A stretch of 62,082 bases of DNA from Pyrinomonadaceae bacterium (GCA_014380365.1 JACMJZ010000018.1:1-62082); one strand, 5' to 3'. Shown: positions 34,696 to 44,473, counted from the first letter of the stretch. Notes: generated by a model not told the origin, from the sequence alone. Translations and numbers: made by a program.

Positions 34696-36117
34696 TTATC
34701 GCACCGGACGCGGAAAGCTGACTGGGGATTTATATCCCTGTTTATCCACAGCGCGGACGCCGAAGAAGTAGTTGTCCTTTGACATCCCCTTCATTGTGTA
34801 GCTCGTTACGTTTCCCACCCACCGAGAGTTTGTCCAAACGGGCGAGGTCGTATCTCTCCAGACAAGTTCGTAACCAGCAAGGTCAGGTTCTAGATTCGCA
34901 TCCCACTTCAGTTCTGTATCGTTGGTCAGACGGCTGGTGACTAACCCTGCGTTTTTCGGACGCGCTGGGGCGAATGCCAACATCGCCAGCGAGGCGGCGT
35001 TTATTCGCGCGACGTTAGCCGTGTAATTGAAGTCGACGAATTGCGGCAGGTCTCCATATTGCACGCCGTTCTCGATACGCACATTTTGATGCTGATGGCG
35101 GTAATCTTCGTTTGGCTCGGTAAACCGGACTGCGGCAAACCCGTGCTCGAGAAATGGAATATGGTCGCCGCCGCGCAGATATCGATCGCGTCGATAAACC
35201 ATCGTGACCCGCATGCCGCGCACATACTGCTCACCGGTTTCTTTGATGAAGCGGGCCAATTGTCTCGATGAGGAATCGTTCTCCCCACCCACGCCGCGTC
35301 GCACCGTGGCCTCTTCCGTCTTCTCGTTTGACGGAACTCCTTCGGAGAAAACGCGGACTGAACGAGCGTCGCGCACGCCGTTGCCGCCTAGCGAGTTGCC
35401 GATGATGTCGTTGGTAAACATCGCTTCGATGTCTATTTCCTTCTGCTTCGCCTGCTCAGCGAAATAGGTGGCGCCCAGAAGTCCCTGCTCTTCGCCGGCG
35501 ACAGCCATGAAGACGATAGTCGCGTCAAACTTGTGCCGCGTCATCACCCGCGCCATCTCGAGAACGGCAGCAGTGCCCGAAGCGTCGTCGTTTGCGCCGG
35601 GTGCATCGCATTTGCCATCGGTGGGGCTGCTGCACATCGAATCGTAGTGTCCGCTGACTACGTATGTGCGACGCTCGGATTCAGGCTGAGTTCCTCTTAG
35701 CGTCGCGACTACGTTTGTAATCATTGTCGGCGTGGCGATGCGCGGCGCTTTCGGTTGTTCGAAAGTTTGCTTCTCGACAGTCATCCTTCCGCCAGACTGC
35801 GCCGCCAGTTTAGAAAACTCGGCGAACAGCCAATCTCGTGCCGCGCCGATTCCTCGCGCTGGATCGTTTTGCGAAGAGAGCGTGTTACGGGTATCGAAAG
35901 ACACAAGCTTTCGAACTGAGCGCTCAATATTCCGTGCGTCGATCTCGCGAACAATCTCCGCAATCTCTGGATTAATAATTGTGCGCGGCGCCGATCGCGC
36001 AACTCCTGGACGGCGTGCGGCGTTGTCCTGCGCGGTGCCGGGAAGCACGCTAAACGAAACGCAGGAGATGATGGTCAGGGCAGTCAGCCTTCTCGCTGTG
36101 CCAATTAAATTTTGCAT
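34696..36117 (-). CDS. Secreted M28 family zinc aminopeptidase
   Basis: I start at the ATG ending at 36117 (473 residues), which places a signal peptide (ALTIISCVSFSVLPGTAQ) at the N-terminus. The longer frame to 36204 has no such merit. M28 peptidases remove N-terminal amino acids using two zinc ions. Visible ligands and catalytic residues are the VVSGHYDSM histidine, the GANDDASGTAA aspartate, the VAGEEQGLLG glutamates, and a C-side histidine in DHIPFLEHGFAAVRF. The last ~90 residues resemble a fibronectin-III-like module (TNDTELKWDANLEPDLAGYE). The gene converges with the toxin-antitoxin pair. Confidence 0.88.
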   Translation of the reverse strand: MQNLIGTARRLTALTIISCVSFSVLPGTAQDNAARRPGVARSAPRTIINPEIAEIVREIDARNIERSVRKLVSFDTRNTLSSQNDPARGIGAARDWLFAEFSKLAAQSGGRMTVEKQTFEQPKAPRIATPTMITNVVATLRGTQPESERRTYVVSGHYDSMCSSPTDGKCDAPGANDDASGTAAVLEMARVMTRHKFDATIVFMAVAGEEQGLLGATYFAEQAKQKEIDIEAMFTNDIIGNSLGGNGVRDARSVRVFSEGVPSNEKTEEATVRRGVGGENDSSSRQLARFIKETGEQYVRGMRVTMVYRRDRYLRGGDHIPFLEHGFAAVRFTEPNEDYRHQHQNVRIENGVQYGDLPQFVDFNYTANVARINAASLAMLAFAPARPKNAGLVTSRLTNDTELKWDANLEPDLAGYELVWRDTTSPVWTNSRWVGNVTSYTMKGMSKDNYFFGVRAVDKQGYKSPVSFPRPVR

Positions 36118-36267
36118 AGGTGTAGTTAGCCTGTGGACAGATTTGGTGGAGGGTAATCTACCACCATCATGCGCAGGATGGGAACGCAGGCTATTTCGGC
36201 CCACGTGGTGAAAAATGAAGTTCTGAATGCGAAGAGTCGAACGGAAGCTTTCGAACTGAACAGTGGA

Positions 36268-37440
36268 TCAACGAATCCGATACGCTCTGTTTTTCCAAAC
36301 CACAACAACTTCACCGCCCAACTGCTGAACAATCGCGCGCAGGCCAGGTTCGTCAGCCATCAGTGCTCGAAACTGCTCCGAGCCCCGGCCAACATTCGTG
36401 GCGCCGCGCGATGCTTCAAAAGCCGTATCCACCCAGGCATTGCCTTGTCGGCGAAAACGTCTCCCTGACACCGCTCGCGTTTCGACTTCTTCAGCAACCT
36501 CTTTCTTTTCCTTGTTGGAGGCGCGGTCTTCGGTCGCTACATCCGCATCACGTCTACGTCCAGAAGGCGACATCGTACGACTCCTCGCTGGCCCATGAGT
36601 AGGGGAGTCATCTTTCGAAAGCAGTTTGCCTTCGTCTTGCTGACGATTCACGGTTTCGCGGGCGAAGGAGTCTTCCTTCCGTGCCGCTGATTTGATATCT
36701 ACTTCACTGGACACTTTAGGCGGTGGCGCGGGTTCAGGCGCATATCGCGGTGGCGCCGTCGCTGCGCCAGCGACTTGGGGAAATTCCGGCGCATCTTTCG
36801 CTGCCGTCCCGTCCGTTGTTATGCCCCCGATATTTGAACCCGGCTTTTGTGCCAGCAGGCCGCTGTTATCAACCGGATTGTTCTTCGGGTCGCTTGCCGC
36901 GATGTTCTTATCGGATCCTTGCCTTTGCAAAGCCGATGAAGGTGAAGCGCTCGACGAGGCGTTTCCCGAAGTCTCACTCATTTGCTCTCCAGCCACGGGC
37001 GACTCAGCCGGCTGGTTTACAGCAATCAAGTCTGAACGTCGTTGTTCGCGCAAAGCCATTAGACCGATTGCTATGACACCAGTCAGCAGCAGGGCTGGAA
37101 GCGCGTAGCGCAGGACCGGTAGCGAGAATAGCGTGGCCAGACTACGCCAAAAACTCGCGCCGCCCTGTTGGGTCGTTTTCTCCTGCCGAACTGTGTGGCC
37201 CGCTGACTGCGCCAGTCCAACGACGAGCGTGCGGCATCTTTGGCAATCGGCCAGGTGCTCGGTGTATCGAGTTCGGGCAGGCGCAGGAAGCACACCTTCG
37301 GCAAAGAGGTTCAACTCATCCGCATCAAGGTGCTCCGAAACCACTACGTTCCAGGATTTTTCGTCCACCCACGGCTCCTCCTCGCTTCGCGCGAGCGAGC
37401 GTAGCAGGAGATCGACGTCATTGTGGTTAGATTGCTTCAT
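36268..37440 (-). CDS. Anti-sigma factor, zinc-finger type
   Basis: A 390-residue single-pass membrane protein. The cytoplasmic N-terminus carries an anti-sigma zinc-finger motif, H62-x3-C66-x2-C69 (EHLADCQRCR). A transmembrane helix follows at residues ~105-130. The long periplasmic part is low in complexity and rich in Ser, Ala, Pro and Lys. The end (QFRALMADEPGLRAIVQQLG, then EVVVVWKNRAYRI) is conserved-looking. It lies directly downstream of a sigma factor gene (98 bases apart), so the pair is expected to work as sigma and membrane-tethered inhibitor. Confidence 0.82.
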   Translation of the reverse strand: MKQSNHNDVDLLLRSLARSEEEPWVDEKSWNVVVSEHLDADELNLFAEGVLPAPARTRYTEHLADCQRCRTLVVGLAQSAGHTVRQEKTTQQGGASFWRSLATLFSLPVLRYALPALLLTGVIAIGLMALREQRRSDLIAVNQPAESPVAGEQMSETSGNASSSASPSSALQRQGSDKNIAASDPKNNPVDNSGLLAQKPGSNIGGITTDGTAAKDAPEFPQVAGAATAPPRYAPEPAPPPKVSSEVDIKSAARKEDSFARETVNRQQDEGKLLSKDDSPTHGPARSRTMSPSGRRRDADVATEDRASNKEKKEVAEEVETRAVSGRRFRRQGNAWVDTAFEASRGATNVGRGSEQFRALMADEPGLRAIVQQLGGEVVVVWKNRAYRIR

Positions 37441-37538
37441 CTGATGTAAGTCTGCGCCGACTTAAGAACGCTTTGCCACGCCGTCGCTTGCAATACGAGA
37501 TATGGCAGTTAAATGCCGTGTTCATGTTTACGGTACCC

Positions 37539-38489
37539 TCACCCTGCGATCTCATTTTCCTTCTTCAACAAAACCTGTTCCCCGGCAAGCAAGGGTTCTA
37601 TATCTGCTTCGAGATGAAGCGCTATTTCTGAAAATGCTCGCTTCGTCTCCGGCTTTGACCAGCCCTGCTCCATCAATATCGTTTCCACGCGCTGTTTTAG
37701 GTCCCCATAAATCCGCGTGAGCCGGCGACTGGCTGTGGCCTCGTGGAAACCGAGCAGGGCGCCGGCCTCGTGCAGCTTAAGTCCATCGAAGTAGTACAGC
37801 TTTACCAGGAGACGATCCTCAGCAGAAAGCTGTCTGAGTGAAGCGGAGAGCGCTTTCTGTAATTGAGCTCCGGCAAGTTTCGTTGAAACCTCCTGCTCCG
37901 GATTCACCACTCCGCCGTGGCCCGACCAGTTATTGTCGTCCTGGCTTTGCTGAATTATTCGATCAAAATCAGCGTCTTCTTCTGTCTGCACCAAACGCGA
38001 TTGTTTGCGATGTTGGTCCACTGCGAGTTGACCAACCACTGCCCGCAGCCAGCCTGCCAACGAACCTCGCCCGGAATAGTAGGCAAGTTTCCCCGCCGGC
38101 TTTCCCTCGGCGCTAACTCTTAGGCCATAGAGCTCTGCCCAAATCGACTGCGCCAGGTCTTCGGCGCCTTCTTCATTTGAACTTGCGGAACGCGCGGCGG
38201 AACGAACCGTGGCGGTAAAGCGTTCTACGAGGTCGTTCCACGCATGTTGATCGCCCAGTTCGCACGCGACAATCAAACAGAGGTCGTCCGCCTGTAGCTT
38301 ATCAATGAAATCTTCAACCAATCCCGACGCGGTTTGGGGATCGTCTCGGAGGAGATATTTCTCGACTGCCCCTCTTATTCGCGGAATCAGATTCTGCTCG
38401 GTTAGTTTTCGATTGTCTGCGGCGCGCGCCAGCAAACGGCCAGCAGCCGCAACATAGACCTTCTCGATGTGTTCCGTTTTTCGACTCAC
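37539..38489 (-). CDS. ECF-like sigma-70 family RNA polymerase sigma factor
   Basis: A 316-residue protein from a GTG. Region 2 spans ~70-160 (ERFTATVRSAARSASSNEEG, then AEDLAQSIWAELY), and region 4 spans ~225-290 (LSASLRQLSAEDRLLVKLYY, then GLKLHEAGALLGFHEATASR). It is longer than a normal ECF sigma factor by about 65 N-terminal residues with no recognised domain and a ~25-residue C-terminal tail. The downstream anti-sigma gene suggests stress- or envelope-responsive control. Target promoters are unknown. Confidence 0.85.
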   Translation of the reverse strand: MSRKTEHIEKVYVAAAGRLLARAADNRKLTEQNLIPRIRGAVEKYLLRDDPQTASGLVEDFIDKLQADDLCLIVACELGDQHAWNDLVERFTATVRSAARSASSNEEGAEDLAQSIWAELYGLRVSAEGKPAGKLAYYSGRGSLAGWLRAVVGQLAVDQHRKQSRLVQTEEDADFDRIIQQSQDDNNWSGHGGVVNPEQEVSTKLAGAQLQKALSASLRQLSAEDRLLVKLYYFDGLKLHEAGALLGFHEATASRRLTRIYGDLKQRVETILMEQGWSKPETKRAFSEIALHLEADIEPLLAGEQVLLKKENEIAG

Positions 38490-38699
38490 GGGGGATTCGT
38501 TTCGAACCGCGATACGCTCTTCATGCTAACACGCCATAACCGTCAAATGCTTCGTTCTTGCCAGGTTCCAATTGGCTTGGATGTGGAATTGTGGCTCAAG
38601 TTGCCGACAGCAATTCTTTCTCAGCCGATCTTTGACACGCCTGCATGTGTGGGCTAGATTCAAATTTCGCAAGGTAAACAGGAGTGAGTTGGTACTAAG

Positions 38700-39344
38700 A
38701 TGCTGCGAGTTACGGAAATTTTCCGTTCAATTCAGGGTGAATCCACTCATGCGGGCCGGCCGTGCACATTTGTTCGCTTAACTGGTTGTCCGATGCGGTG
38801 TGTTTGGTGTGATAGCGAATACACTTTCAGTGGCGGCGACCACATGACGCTCGACGACGTGATGAGCCGGGTACGGGCGTTCAGTTGCAAGCTTGTCGAG
38901 GTGACTGGCGGCGAGCCATTGGCACAAGCAGAGGCGCGGACCCTGATCGAAACGCTCTGCGCGGAAGAATATGAAGTTTTGGTCGAGACAGGAGGTTATG
39001 TATCAACCGAAGGCGTCGATCCCCGAGCTAGGATTATCCTGGATGTGAAGTGTCCGACGTCCGGCGAAGAAGCGCGCAACTATTGGCCTAACCTCACGCG
39101 TTTGCGAGCCGATAGGGACGAAGTCAAGTTTGTGATCGCGAATGCTGATGACTGGGCGTATACAATCGAAGTTATCAGACAGTATGAGTTGGTTAGCCGG
39201 GCACGGGCCGTTCTGATTTCGCCTGCGTGGGGAGCGATTGATTTGAAAGACCTGGCGGACTGGGTCTCCTCCAGCGGGCTCGAAGTGCGTCTGCAGTTGC
39301 AGCTTCATAAGTATATTTGGGGAGCGGAGGCGCGAGGAGTTTAA
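38700..39344 (+). CDS. queE: 7-carboxy-7-deazaguanine synthase
   Basis: This radical-SAM enzyme converts 6-carboxy-tetrahydropterin to 7-carboxy-7-deazaguanine on the way to queuosine in tRNA. The 214-residue protein has the Fe-S motif C30-x3-C34-x2-C37 (GCPMRCVWCDS) close to the N-terminus and FRSIQGESTHAGRP before it, both typical of QueE. VEVTGGEPL is the SAM-contacting GGEP motif. The stop overlaps the queC start (TAATG). QueD and the reductase QueF are not in the window. I see no preQ1 riboswitch upstream. Confidence 0.93.
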   Translation: MLRVTEIFRSIQGESTHAGRPCTFVRLTGCPMRCVWCDSEYTFSGGDHMTLDDVMSRVRAFSCKLVEVTGGEPLAQAEARTLIETLCAEEYEVLVETGGYVSTEGVDPRARIILDVKCPTSGEEARNYWPNLTRLRADRDEVKFVIANADDWAYTIEVIRQYELVSRARAVLISPAWGAIDLKDLADWVSSSGLEVRLQLQLHKYIWGAEARGV

Positions 39345-40096
39345 TGGGTGGTAGCGACGAAGGAGTTTACGAGCCTTCCGAGTTGATGGCGGCTGAAAGC
39401 ACCAAGGGCGGCTTGGCGGTTTGTCTCGTTTCAGGCGGCATGGACTCATGCGTCACCGCGGCGATCGCCCACCGCGAAGTTGCTGACCTTGCTTTCCTTC
39501 ACGTCTGCTATGGGCAACGCACGCAGGCGCGCGAGCTGCGCGCATTTGAAGAAATCGCCAGCTTTTTCGACGTACAACAACGACTCGTTGTTTCCATAGA
39601 CCACCTCGCGGCCATCGGCGGCTCTTCGCTAACGGACAAAAGGATTGCCGTCTCCTCAGCAAGTCCTGCAGCGCTCGGCATACCCACCAGCTATGTGCCT
39701 TTTCGTAATGCTCATTTGCTATCGATTGCCACGAGCTGGGCAGAAGTGATAGGGGCCACGAAGGTCTACATTGGCGCGGTCGCGGAAGACTCTTCTGGTT
39801 ATCCGGATTGCCGGCCCGAATTCTACGAAGCATTTCAGCGCGTAATCAGTTTGGGAACAAAACCGCAGACGCAGATTGAAATCAGCACGCCGGTTATCAC
39901 AATGAAGAAGTCACAAATAGTCGAATTAGCCCAAAGCTTGAAAGCTCCGCTAGAACTAACCTGGTCGTGTTATGCGGAGATGGAGCAAGCGTGCGGCGAA
40001 TGCGATTCGTGTGCGCTTCGGCTCAGAGCGTTTCGTGCGGCCGGGGTAAGAGATCCAATCCCATATGTGCTTGACAGTGCGCGGTTTGCTTATTAA
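39344..40096 (+). CDS. queC: 7-cyano-7-deazaguanine synthase
   Basis: QueC uses ATP and ammonia to turn 7-carboxy-7-deazaguanine into preQ0. The ATG at 39344 shares a base with the queE stop and has GAGGAG six bases upstream. It gives 250 residues. The PP-loop is VCLVSGGMDSCVTAA. The C-terminal zinc-binding cysteines are in WSCYAEMEQACGECDSCALR. Tight coupling with queE indicates a two-gene operon for preQ0. Use in tRNA queuosine is most likely; the DNA-modification (dpd) use of preQ0 would need other genes that are not seen here. Confidence 0.93.
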   Translation: MGGSDEGVYEPSELMAAESTKGGLAVCLVSGGMDSCVTAAIAHREVADLAFLHVCYGQRTQARELRAFEEIASFFDVQQRLVVSIDHLAAIGGSSLTDKRIAVSSASPAALGIPTSYVPFRNAHLLSIATSWAEVIGATKVYIGAVAEDSSGYPDCRPEFYEAFQRVISLGTKPQTQIEISTPVITMKKSQIVELAQSLKAPLELTWSCYAEMEQACGECDSCALRLRAFRAAGVRDPIPYVLDSARFAY

Positions 40097-40206
40097 GTTA
40101 GGGCGCTTCTTTTAGTCAGGAAAGTTACAACCAGGGGCAGCCCGGAGACATCTCATGGGCTCTCCCGTAATTCAATCTCTTGACAGATCCCTGGAGGATT
40201 TATTCG

Positions 40207-41493
40207 ATGTTTCACAGATATTTTTTCCTCGTCCTTGCCTGCACGGCTTGGTTCCTTTCCACAAGCATCGTTGCGTCTGCGCAGTCAGGAGCGCTTCGCG
40301 GGCACGTGATTATGAAGAACGCTGACGGAACAACAACCCGTGTTGCCGGGGCAACAGTAGACGTTTTTCGCACTGACCTTGCGGCGAAATACGAGGCCAA
40401 GGCAAACGCAAAGGGCGAGTTCCAGTGGGCGGGTTTGCCGTTCATTGGGGAGTACATCATCGCGGCCAGCCACCCAGGAGCGCACCCTAATTTCCTTGAA
40501 GGTGTGAAGGTCGGCAAAGACATCGATTATGAGATCGAATTGGGTGCTTCCGGGGATGGAAAGCGTCTGACGCTTGCGGAGATTAAGACTCACATGGCGA
40601 GTAGCGGCACTGCCGCTGGCAACGCAAAAGCTAGCCCCGGAGACGCAGCCAAGAACGCGGAGATCTTAAAGAAAAACAAAGAGATTGAAGAGTCCAATAA
40701 GCGTAACCTCAACATCAATGAGATCGTCGGCCGCACGTTCAAGGCCGGCAACGAAGCGCTCAAACTGAAGAATTATGACGAAGCCATAAAGCAGTATCAG
40801 GAAGGCATCGGGGCCGACCCAGAACAGGGTGTGCTTTACCTACAAATGTCGGAAGCGCTTCGCCAGCGTGGTGTTGAGCGCTTCAACGCAACCATCAAAT
40901 CCGCAGACACCGATAAGAACCCAGGATTCGACGCTGCGAAGCAGGATTTTCGTCAAGCTGCTGAGAACGCCCAGAAAGCCGTGCAGTTTACGCAGAAGGA
41001 GGAGGCGCGTACAGATGCACCTGGCATTGCCGCACAGACCACACGCAAGCTCAACTCGCTTATCGCCCGCATGGAATCAATGCGTCTTTTTGTCACGAAG
41101 GTCGATCAGACCCAGGCGGACGCTGGCCTTACGGCCTATAACGAGTACATAGCCGCCGAGCCTGATCTCGCCAAGAAACAAAAAGCTCGGATGGAAGTTG
41201 CCCAGATGCTCGTTGACGCTGGAGCTGCTGACAAGGGGTTCTTGGAATATGAGAAGATCCTGGCCGAGAAGCCTGACGACCCCGATGCTATTTACGGCGC
41301 GGGACTCGCGCTCTTTGCCACGGGCAACGAAGCGAAGTATAAGGACGCCGCCAATTATCTACAGCGATTCGTGGAAAAGGCTCCTGATAGCCACAAGGAT
41401 AAGGAAGCGGCTAAAGCAGTACTCGCGGAGTTAAAGAATACTGCGAACGTGGTGCCGGAAAAGACTCCTCCAACTCGCCGTCGTCGACCCTAA
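40207..41493 (+). CDS. Secreted TPR protein with carboxypeptidase-like N-terminal domain
   Basis: The ATG at 40207 follows GGAGG by nine bases; the frame upstream to 40180 is not needed. The 428-residue protein has a signal peptide (ends SIVASAQSG), then a CarboxypepD-regulatory-like beta domain (residues ~30-115; GALRGHVIMKNADGTTTRV, then YEAKANAKGEFQWAGLPFIG), a helical charged segment, and TPR repeats from ~175 (GNEALKLKNYDEAIKQYQEG). The end is PTRRRRP. This is a common Acidobacteria periplasmic type of unknown role. A strong terminator follows. Confidence 0.82.
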   Translation: MFHRYFFLVLACTAWFLSTSIVASAQSGALRGHVIMKNADGTTTRVAGATVDVFRTDLAAKYEAKANAKGEFQWAGLPFIGEYIIAASHPGAHPNFLEGVKVGKDIDYEIELGASGDGKRLTLAEIKTHMASSGTAAGNAKASPGDAAKNAEILKKNKEIEESNKRNLNINEIVGRTFKAGNEALKLKNYDEAIKQYQEGIGADPEQGVLYLQMSEALRQRGVERFNATIKSADTDKNPGFDAAKQDFRQAAENAQKAVQFTQKEEARTDAPGIAAQTTRKLNSLIARMESMRLFVTKVDQTQADAGLTAYNEYIAAEPDLAKKQKARMEVAQMLVDAGAADKGFLEYEKILAEKPDDPDAIYGAGLALFATGNEAKYKDAANYLQRFVEKAPDSHKDKEAAKAVLAELKNTANVVPEKTPPTRRRRP

Positions 41494-41519
41494 GGTAAGT
41501 ATTTGCTGGTAGGTATAAA

Positions 41520-41561
41520 GGCCGGAGCGGAAAGTGGTTTCCGCGCCGGCCTTTGTTTTTT
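41520..41561 (+). terminator. Rho-independent terminator
   Basis: GGCCGG-A-GCGGAAA pairs with TTTCCGC-G-CCGGCC around GTGG, followed by a T-rich tract (TTTGTTTTTT). It lies 27 bases after the TPR gene. This is the clearest intrinsic terminator in the window. Confidence 0.92.
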
Positions 41562-41708
41562 GGAACGAACATCGCGGATTTCGGCGTCCCGCTCTCAATG
41601 GGCTTGAATCCGCCACCCCTCTAAAATCCCTACATTTGGGCCTTTAAGAGGGTTTAGCAGCAACTCCACCTCACGAAGCGCGGCGCGTCTGCACCCTTAC
41701 AATTCGCC

Positions 41709-41737
41709 TTGACACTATCGCGGCCAACTTGTACTAT
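41709..41737 (+). promoter_or_regulatory. Sigma-70-type promoter upstream of pilB
   Basis: TTGACA, a 17-base spacer, and TACTAT match the housekeeping -35/-10 consensus closely. The predicted start at ~41744 gives a 5' leader of about 115 nt before pilB. Only pilB and its followers lie downstream in this direction. Confidence 0.7.
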
Positions 41738-41858
41738 GCATGGCCAACGGTGTTTGCCACCGTTCCGCTGTAGTCCAAACAACCAGCCTGCAAGTCTTTC
41801 AGGGTACGGCTGGCCCTTCTCATGAACAACTCTTAGACACTCCAGGACCGGGGTATCA

Positions 41859-43664
41859 ATGTCGGCAAAATTAGGCGAAATTCTCGTTCGGGAGAATCTC
41901 ATCAGTCCGCAGCATCTTCGTGAAGCGCTTGATTACCAGCGCGAACACGGCGGGCGGTTGGGATTCAACCTTGTCAAATTAGGGCTCGTTTCGGACGACA
42001 TGATCACTGCCGTCCTCTCGCGGCAATATGGTATTCCCTCCGTTAATTTGGACCTGTTCCAAATCGACGAGCAGGTACTTCACCTCATTCCCCAGGAAGT
42101 TGCGCAGAAATACTCCGTCCTGCCGCTCTCGCGGGTAGGCGCCAGCCTCACGCTCGCAATGGTCGATCCGACTAACGTATTCGCGATGGACGACATCAAG
42201 TTCATGACCGGCTTGAACGTTGAGCCCGTCGTCGTCGCGGAAGCCAGCATTCACCACGCCATTTCAAAGTATTACGGCAGCTCCCGAGAAATCGAGTTGG
42301 CCGCGATAGCTGTGGATGAAGTGGTCTTTGAACCGGTGAACGCCAGGAGTGCGAACGGCGGCGGCGGTATTACCCACGCCGATCTCGTCTCTCTCGACAC
42401 GATTGACTTCGACACTGACCGCACGGAAGACGTTGAGGTTGTAGAAGACAACGAAGAGATTGACCTTACGACACTTTCTCGAATAAGCGAAGACGCACCT
42501 GTCGTGCGGCTCGTGAACGTGCTGCTCGTAGATGCACTTCGTCGCGGGGCCTCCGATATTCACATCGAACCATACGAGAAGGAACTACGCATTCGCTTCC
42601 GCATCGACGGTGTTCTTTACGACGTGATGCGGCCGCCACTCAAAATGCGCGACGCCCTGATTTCGCGCGTCAAGATTATGTCGAAGTTGGATATCTCCGA
42701 AAAGCGATTGCCGCAGGATGGTCGAATAAAGATTAAAGTCAAAGTTGATGCGCGGTCGCGCGAGCTGGACTTCCGCGTTTCCACCTTGCCGACTTTGTTT
42801 GGCGAGAAGGTTGTGCTTCGTCTTTTGGACAAAGAGAACCTGATGCTTGACATGACGAAGCTGGGCTTTGAACCGGAGTCGCTGGTCAAGTTTCAGCGAA
42901 ACATCTCCAAGCCTTATGGGATGGTGCTGGTTACAGGACCGACGGGAAGTGGTAAGACGAATACTCTGTATTCCGCGCTGCAGTCTCTCAACACGGTCCA
43001 GACCAACATCATGACCGCCGAGGATCCGGTTGAATTCAACATGATGGGAATCAATCAGGTCCAAATGAAAGAGCAGATTGGACTGAACTTCGCGGCCGCG
43101 TTGCGGTCTTTCCTCCGCCAGGATCCCAACATCATCCTCGTCGGTGAGATTCGAGACTTTGAAACCGCAGAGATTGCGATCAAAGCCGCCTTAACCGGAC
43201 ACTTGGTTCTCTCGACCCTGCATACCAACGACGCACCGTCCACGATTTCCAGGCTCATGAACATGGGTATCGAGCCTTTCCTCGTGGCCACCAGCGTTAA
43301 CCTAATTCAAGCGCAGCGCCTCATTCGTCGCGTCTGCAAAGATTGCAAACAGGAACATGCAACGCCCTCGGAAGCCCTCATGGAAGTTGGCTTCTCCGCT
43401 GAAGATGCGAAGACGCTCAAGACGTTCAAAGGTAAGGGTTGTTCCACTTGTAACAACACGGGCTACAAGGGACGAATCGGCCTTTACGAAGTAATGGAAG
43501 TTAACGACGACATTCGCGAGTTGATTCTGATCGGCGCTTCATCCCTGGAGTTGAGGAAGAAGGCTGTCGAAGACGGAATGATTACGCTGCGCGAGTCTGG
43601 CTTACAAAAGGTCCGGGCCGGCGTCACCACCCTCGAGGAAGTTGTCCGCGAAACGGTTGCCTAA
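41859..43664 (+). CDS. pilB: Type IV pilus assembly ATPase PilB
   Basis: PilB is the cytoplasmic hexameric ATPase that powers pilus extension. The 601-residue protein has an N-terminal GspE/MshEN domain (ILVRENLISPQHLREALDYQ), a middle domain with FRIDGVLYDV, Walker A GPTGSGKT at residues 360-367, the Asp and His boxes (VGEIRDFETAEIA; LSTLHTND), and a C4 zinc motif (CKDC with CSTCNNTG). It begins the pilus cluster, with a sigma-70-type promoter upstream. The next gene starts 18 bases after the stop. Confidence 0.95.
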   Translation: MSAKLGEILVRENLISPQHLREALDYQREHGGRLGFNLVKLGLVSDDMITAVLSRQYGIPSVNLDLFQIDEQVLHLIPQEVAQKYSVLPLSRVGASLTLAMVDPTNVFAMDDIKFMTGLNVEPVVVAEASIHHAISKYYGSSREIELAAIAVDEVVFEPVNARSANGGGGITHADLVSLDTIDFDTDRTEDVEVVEDNEEIDLTTLSRISEDAPVVRLVNVLLVDALRRGASDIHIEPYEKELRIRFRIDGVLYDVMRPPLKMRDALISRVKIMSKLDISEKRLPQDGRIKIKVKVDARSRELDFRVSTLPTLFGEKVVLRLLDKENLMLDMTKLGFEPESLVKFQRNISKPYGMVLVTGPTGSGKTNTLYSALQSLNTVQTNIMTAEDPVEFNMMGINQVQMKEQIGLNFAAALRSFLRQDPNIILVGEIRDFETAEIAIKAALTGHLVLSTLHTNDAPSTISRLMNMGIEPFLVATSVNLIQAQRLIRRVCKDCKQEHATPSEALMEVGFSAEDAKTLKTFKGKGCSTCNNTGYKGRIGLYEVMEVNDDIRELILIGASSLELRKKAVEDGMITLRESGLQKVRAGVTTLEEVVRETVA

Positions 43665-43682
43665 CCGAAAGAGGAATTCATC

Positions 43683-44435
43683 ATGTTGCGAACAGTAACG
43701 CTATCACTTTTGATGTTGTTTTCAGTCGTAGTCATGCTGCCCTTTGCCAGCTCTACGGCTCACGGCATTCGCCAGGCTTCCGCCTCCCAGCAACAACGGC
43801 GCTATCGCCGGCATTCGCGCGCCTGGTGGCGACGCTACCGCGCCCGTCTCAGACAACGACGTGCAGAGGCGCGCGCACATCGCAACGCTCCGCTTGCACA
43901 AGGTGTGGCTAGAGCAAACAACGGTTTCACCACTCCGGCGCTGCAAACTCTTCCCGCCGGTTGGAACAACGCCAGCTTGGCGAACACCGGTGAAATGAGG
44001 TTTCGAACTGAAGCCAGCGCACCGTTACTGGGCCAGGCAAGTCTGGCCGTAGTCGCGCGCAGCCGCCCCAACCCCGCTTACCTGACACACCGGGAGCAGA
44101 GTCGGATGCTCGCCGGGGTCGCTTTTTCAGACTTACGACGCATTGTGATCGACAAAATGATCAACACCGGTGGCTGGGTCATAAACGATTACGAACGCCA
44201 GATTAACGGCGGCCGTGTCTTCACCGTGATCGCACACACTCCTGCCGACGGTCGTTCCCCTGAGAAGTCGTGGAACTTCTATTTTGCTGAAGTTGACGGG
44301 CAGATTTACAGTTTGACTCTCAACGCGCCTTCACAGTTCTCCGACCGGTTAGCCGGCGAAGGTGAAAAGTTCATTTCTTCAATGCGCGCAAAGTCCCTGG
44401 CCAACAGTTCCAAGTCGGTCGAACCAGCTAAGTAA
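43683..44435 (+). CDS. Secreted arginine-rich protein of unknown function, in the pil operon
   Basis: I do not recognise this 250-residue protein. It has a signal peptide (LLMLFSVVVMLPFASSTAHG) followed by a very basic stretch, residues ~35-70 (RRYRRHSRAWWRRYRARLRQ). A mixed region and a C-terminal ~100-residue domain follow, with WVINDYERQINGGRVFTVIA and WNFYFAEVDGQIYSLTLNAP. GAGGAA lies before the ATG. It is placed between pilB and pilT with short gaps (18 and 38 bases), so it is almost certainly co-transcribed and may act in the pilus envelope machinery. pilBTC clusters I know lack a gene at this point. Confidence 0.75.
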   Translation: MLRTVTLSLLMLFSVVVMLPFASSTAHGIRQASASQQQRRYRRHSRAWWRRYRARLRQRRAEARAHRNAPLAQGVARANNGFTTPALQTLPAGWNNASLANTGEMRFRTEASAPLLGQASLAVVARSRPNPAYLTHREQSRMLAGVAFSDLRRIVIDKMINTGGWVINDYERQINGGRVFTVIAHTPADGRSPEKSWNFYFAEVDGQIYSLTLNAPSQFSDRLAGEGEKFISSMRAKSLANSSKSVEPAK

Positions 44436-44473
44436 GCATTAACAATCCTTCAGGTCTCCAGGAGTAAGCCTAG

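Noticed and set aside
38640-38699. preQ1 riboswitch before queE
   Set aside because: No matching pseudoknot pattern is visible in the 60 bases upstream.
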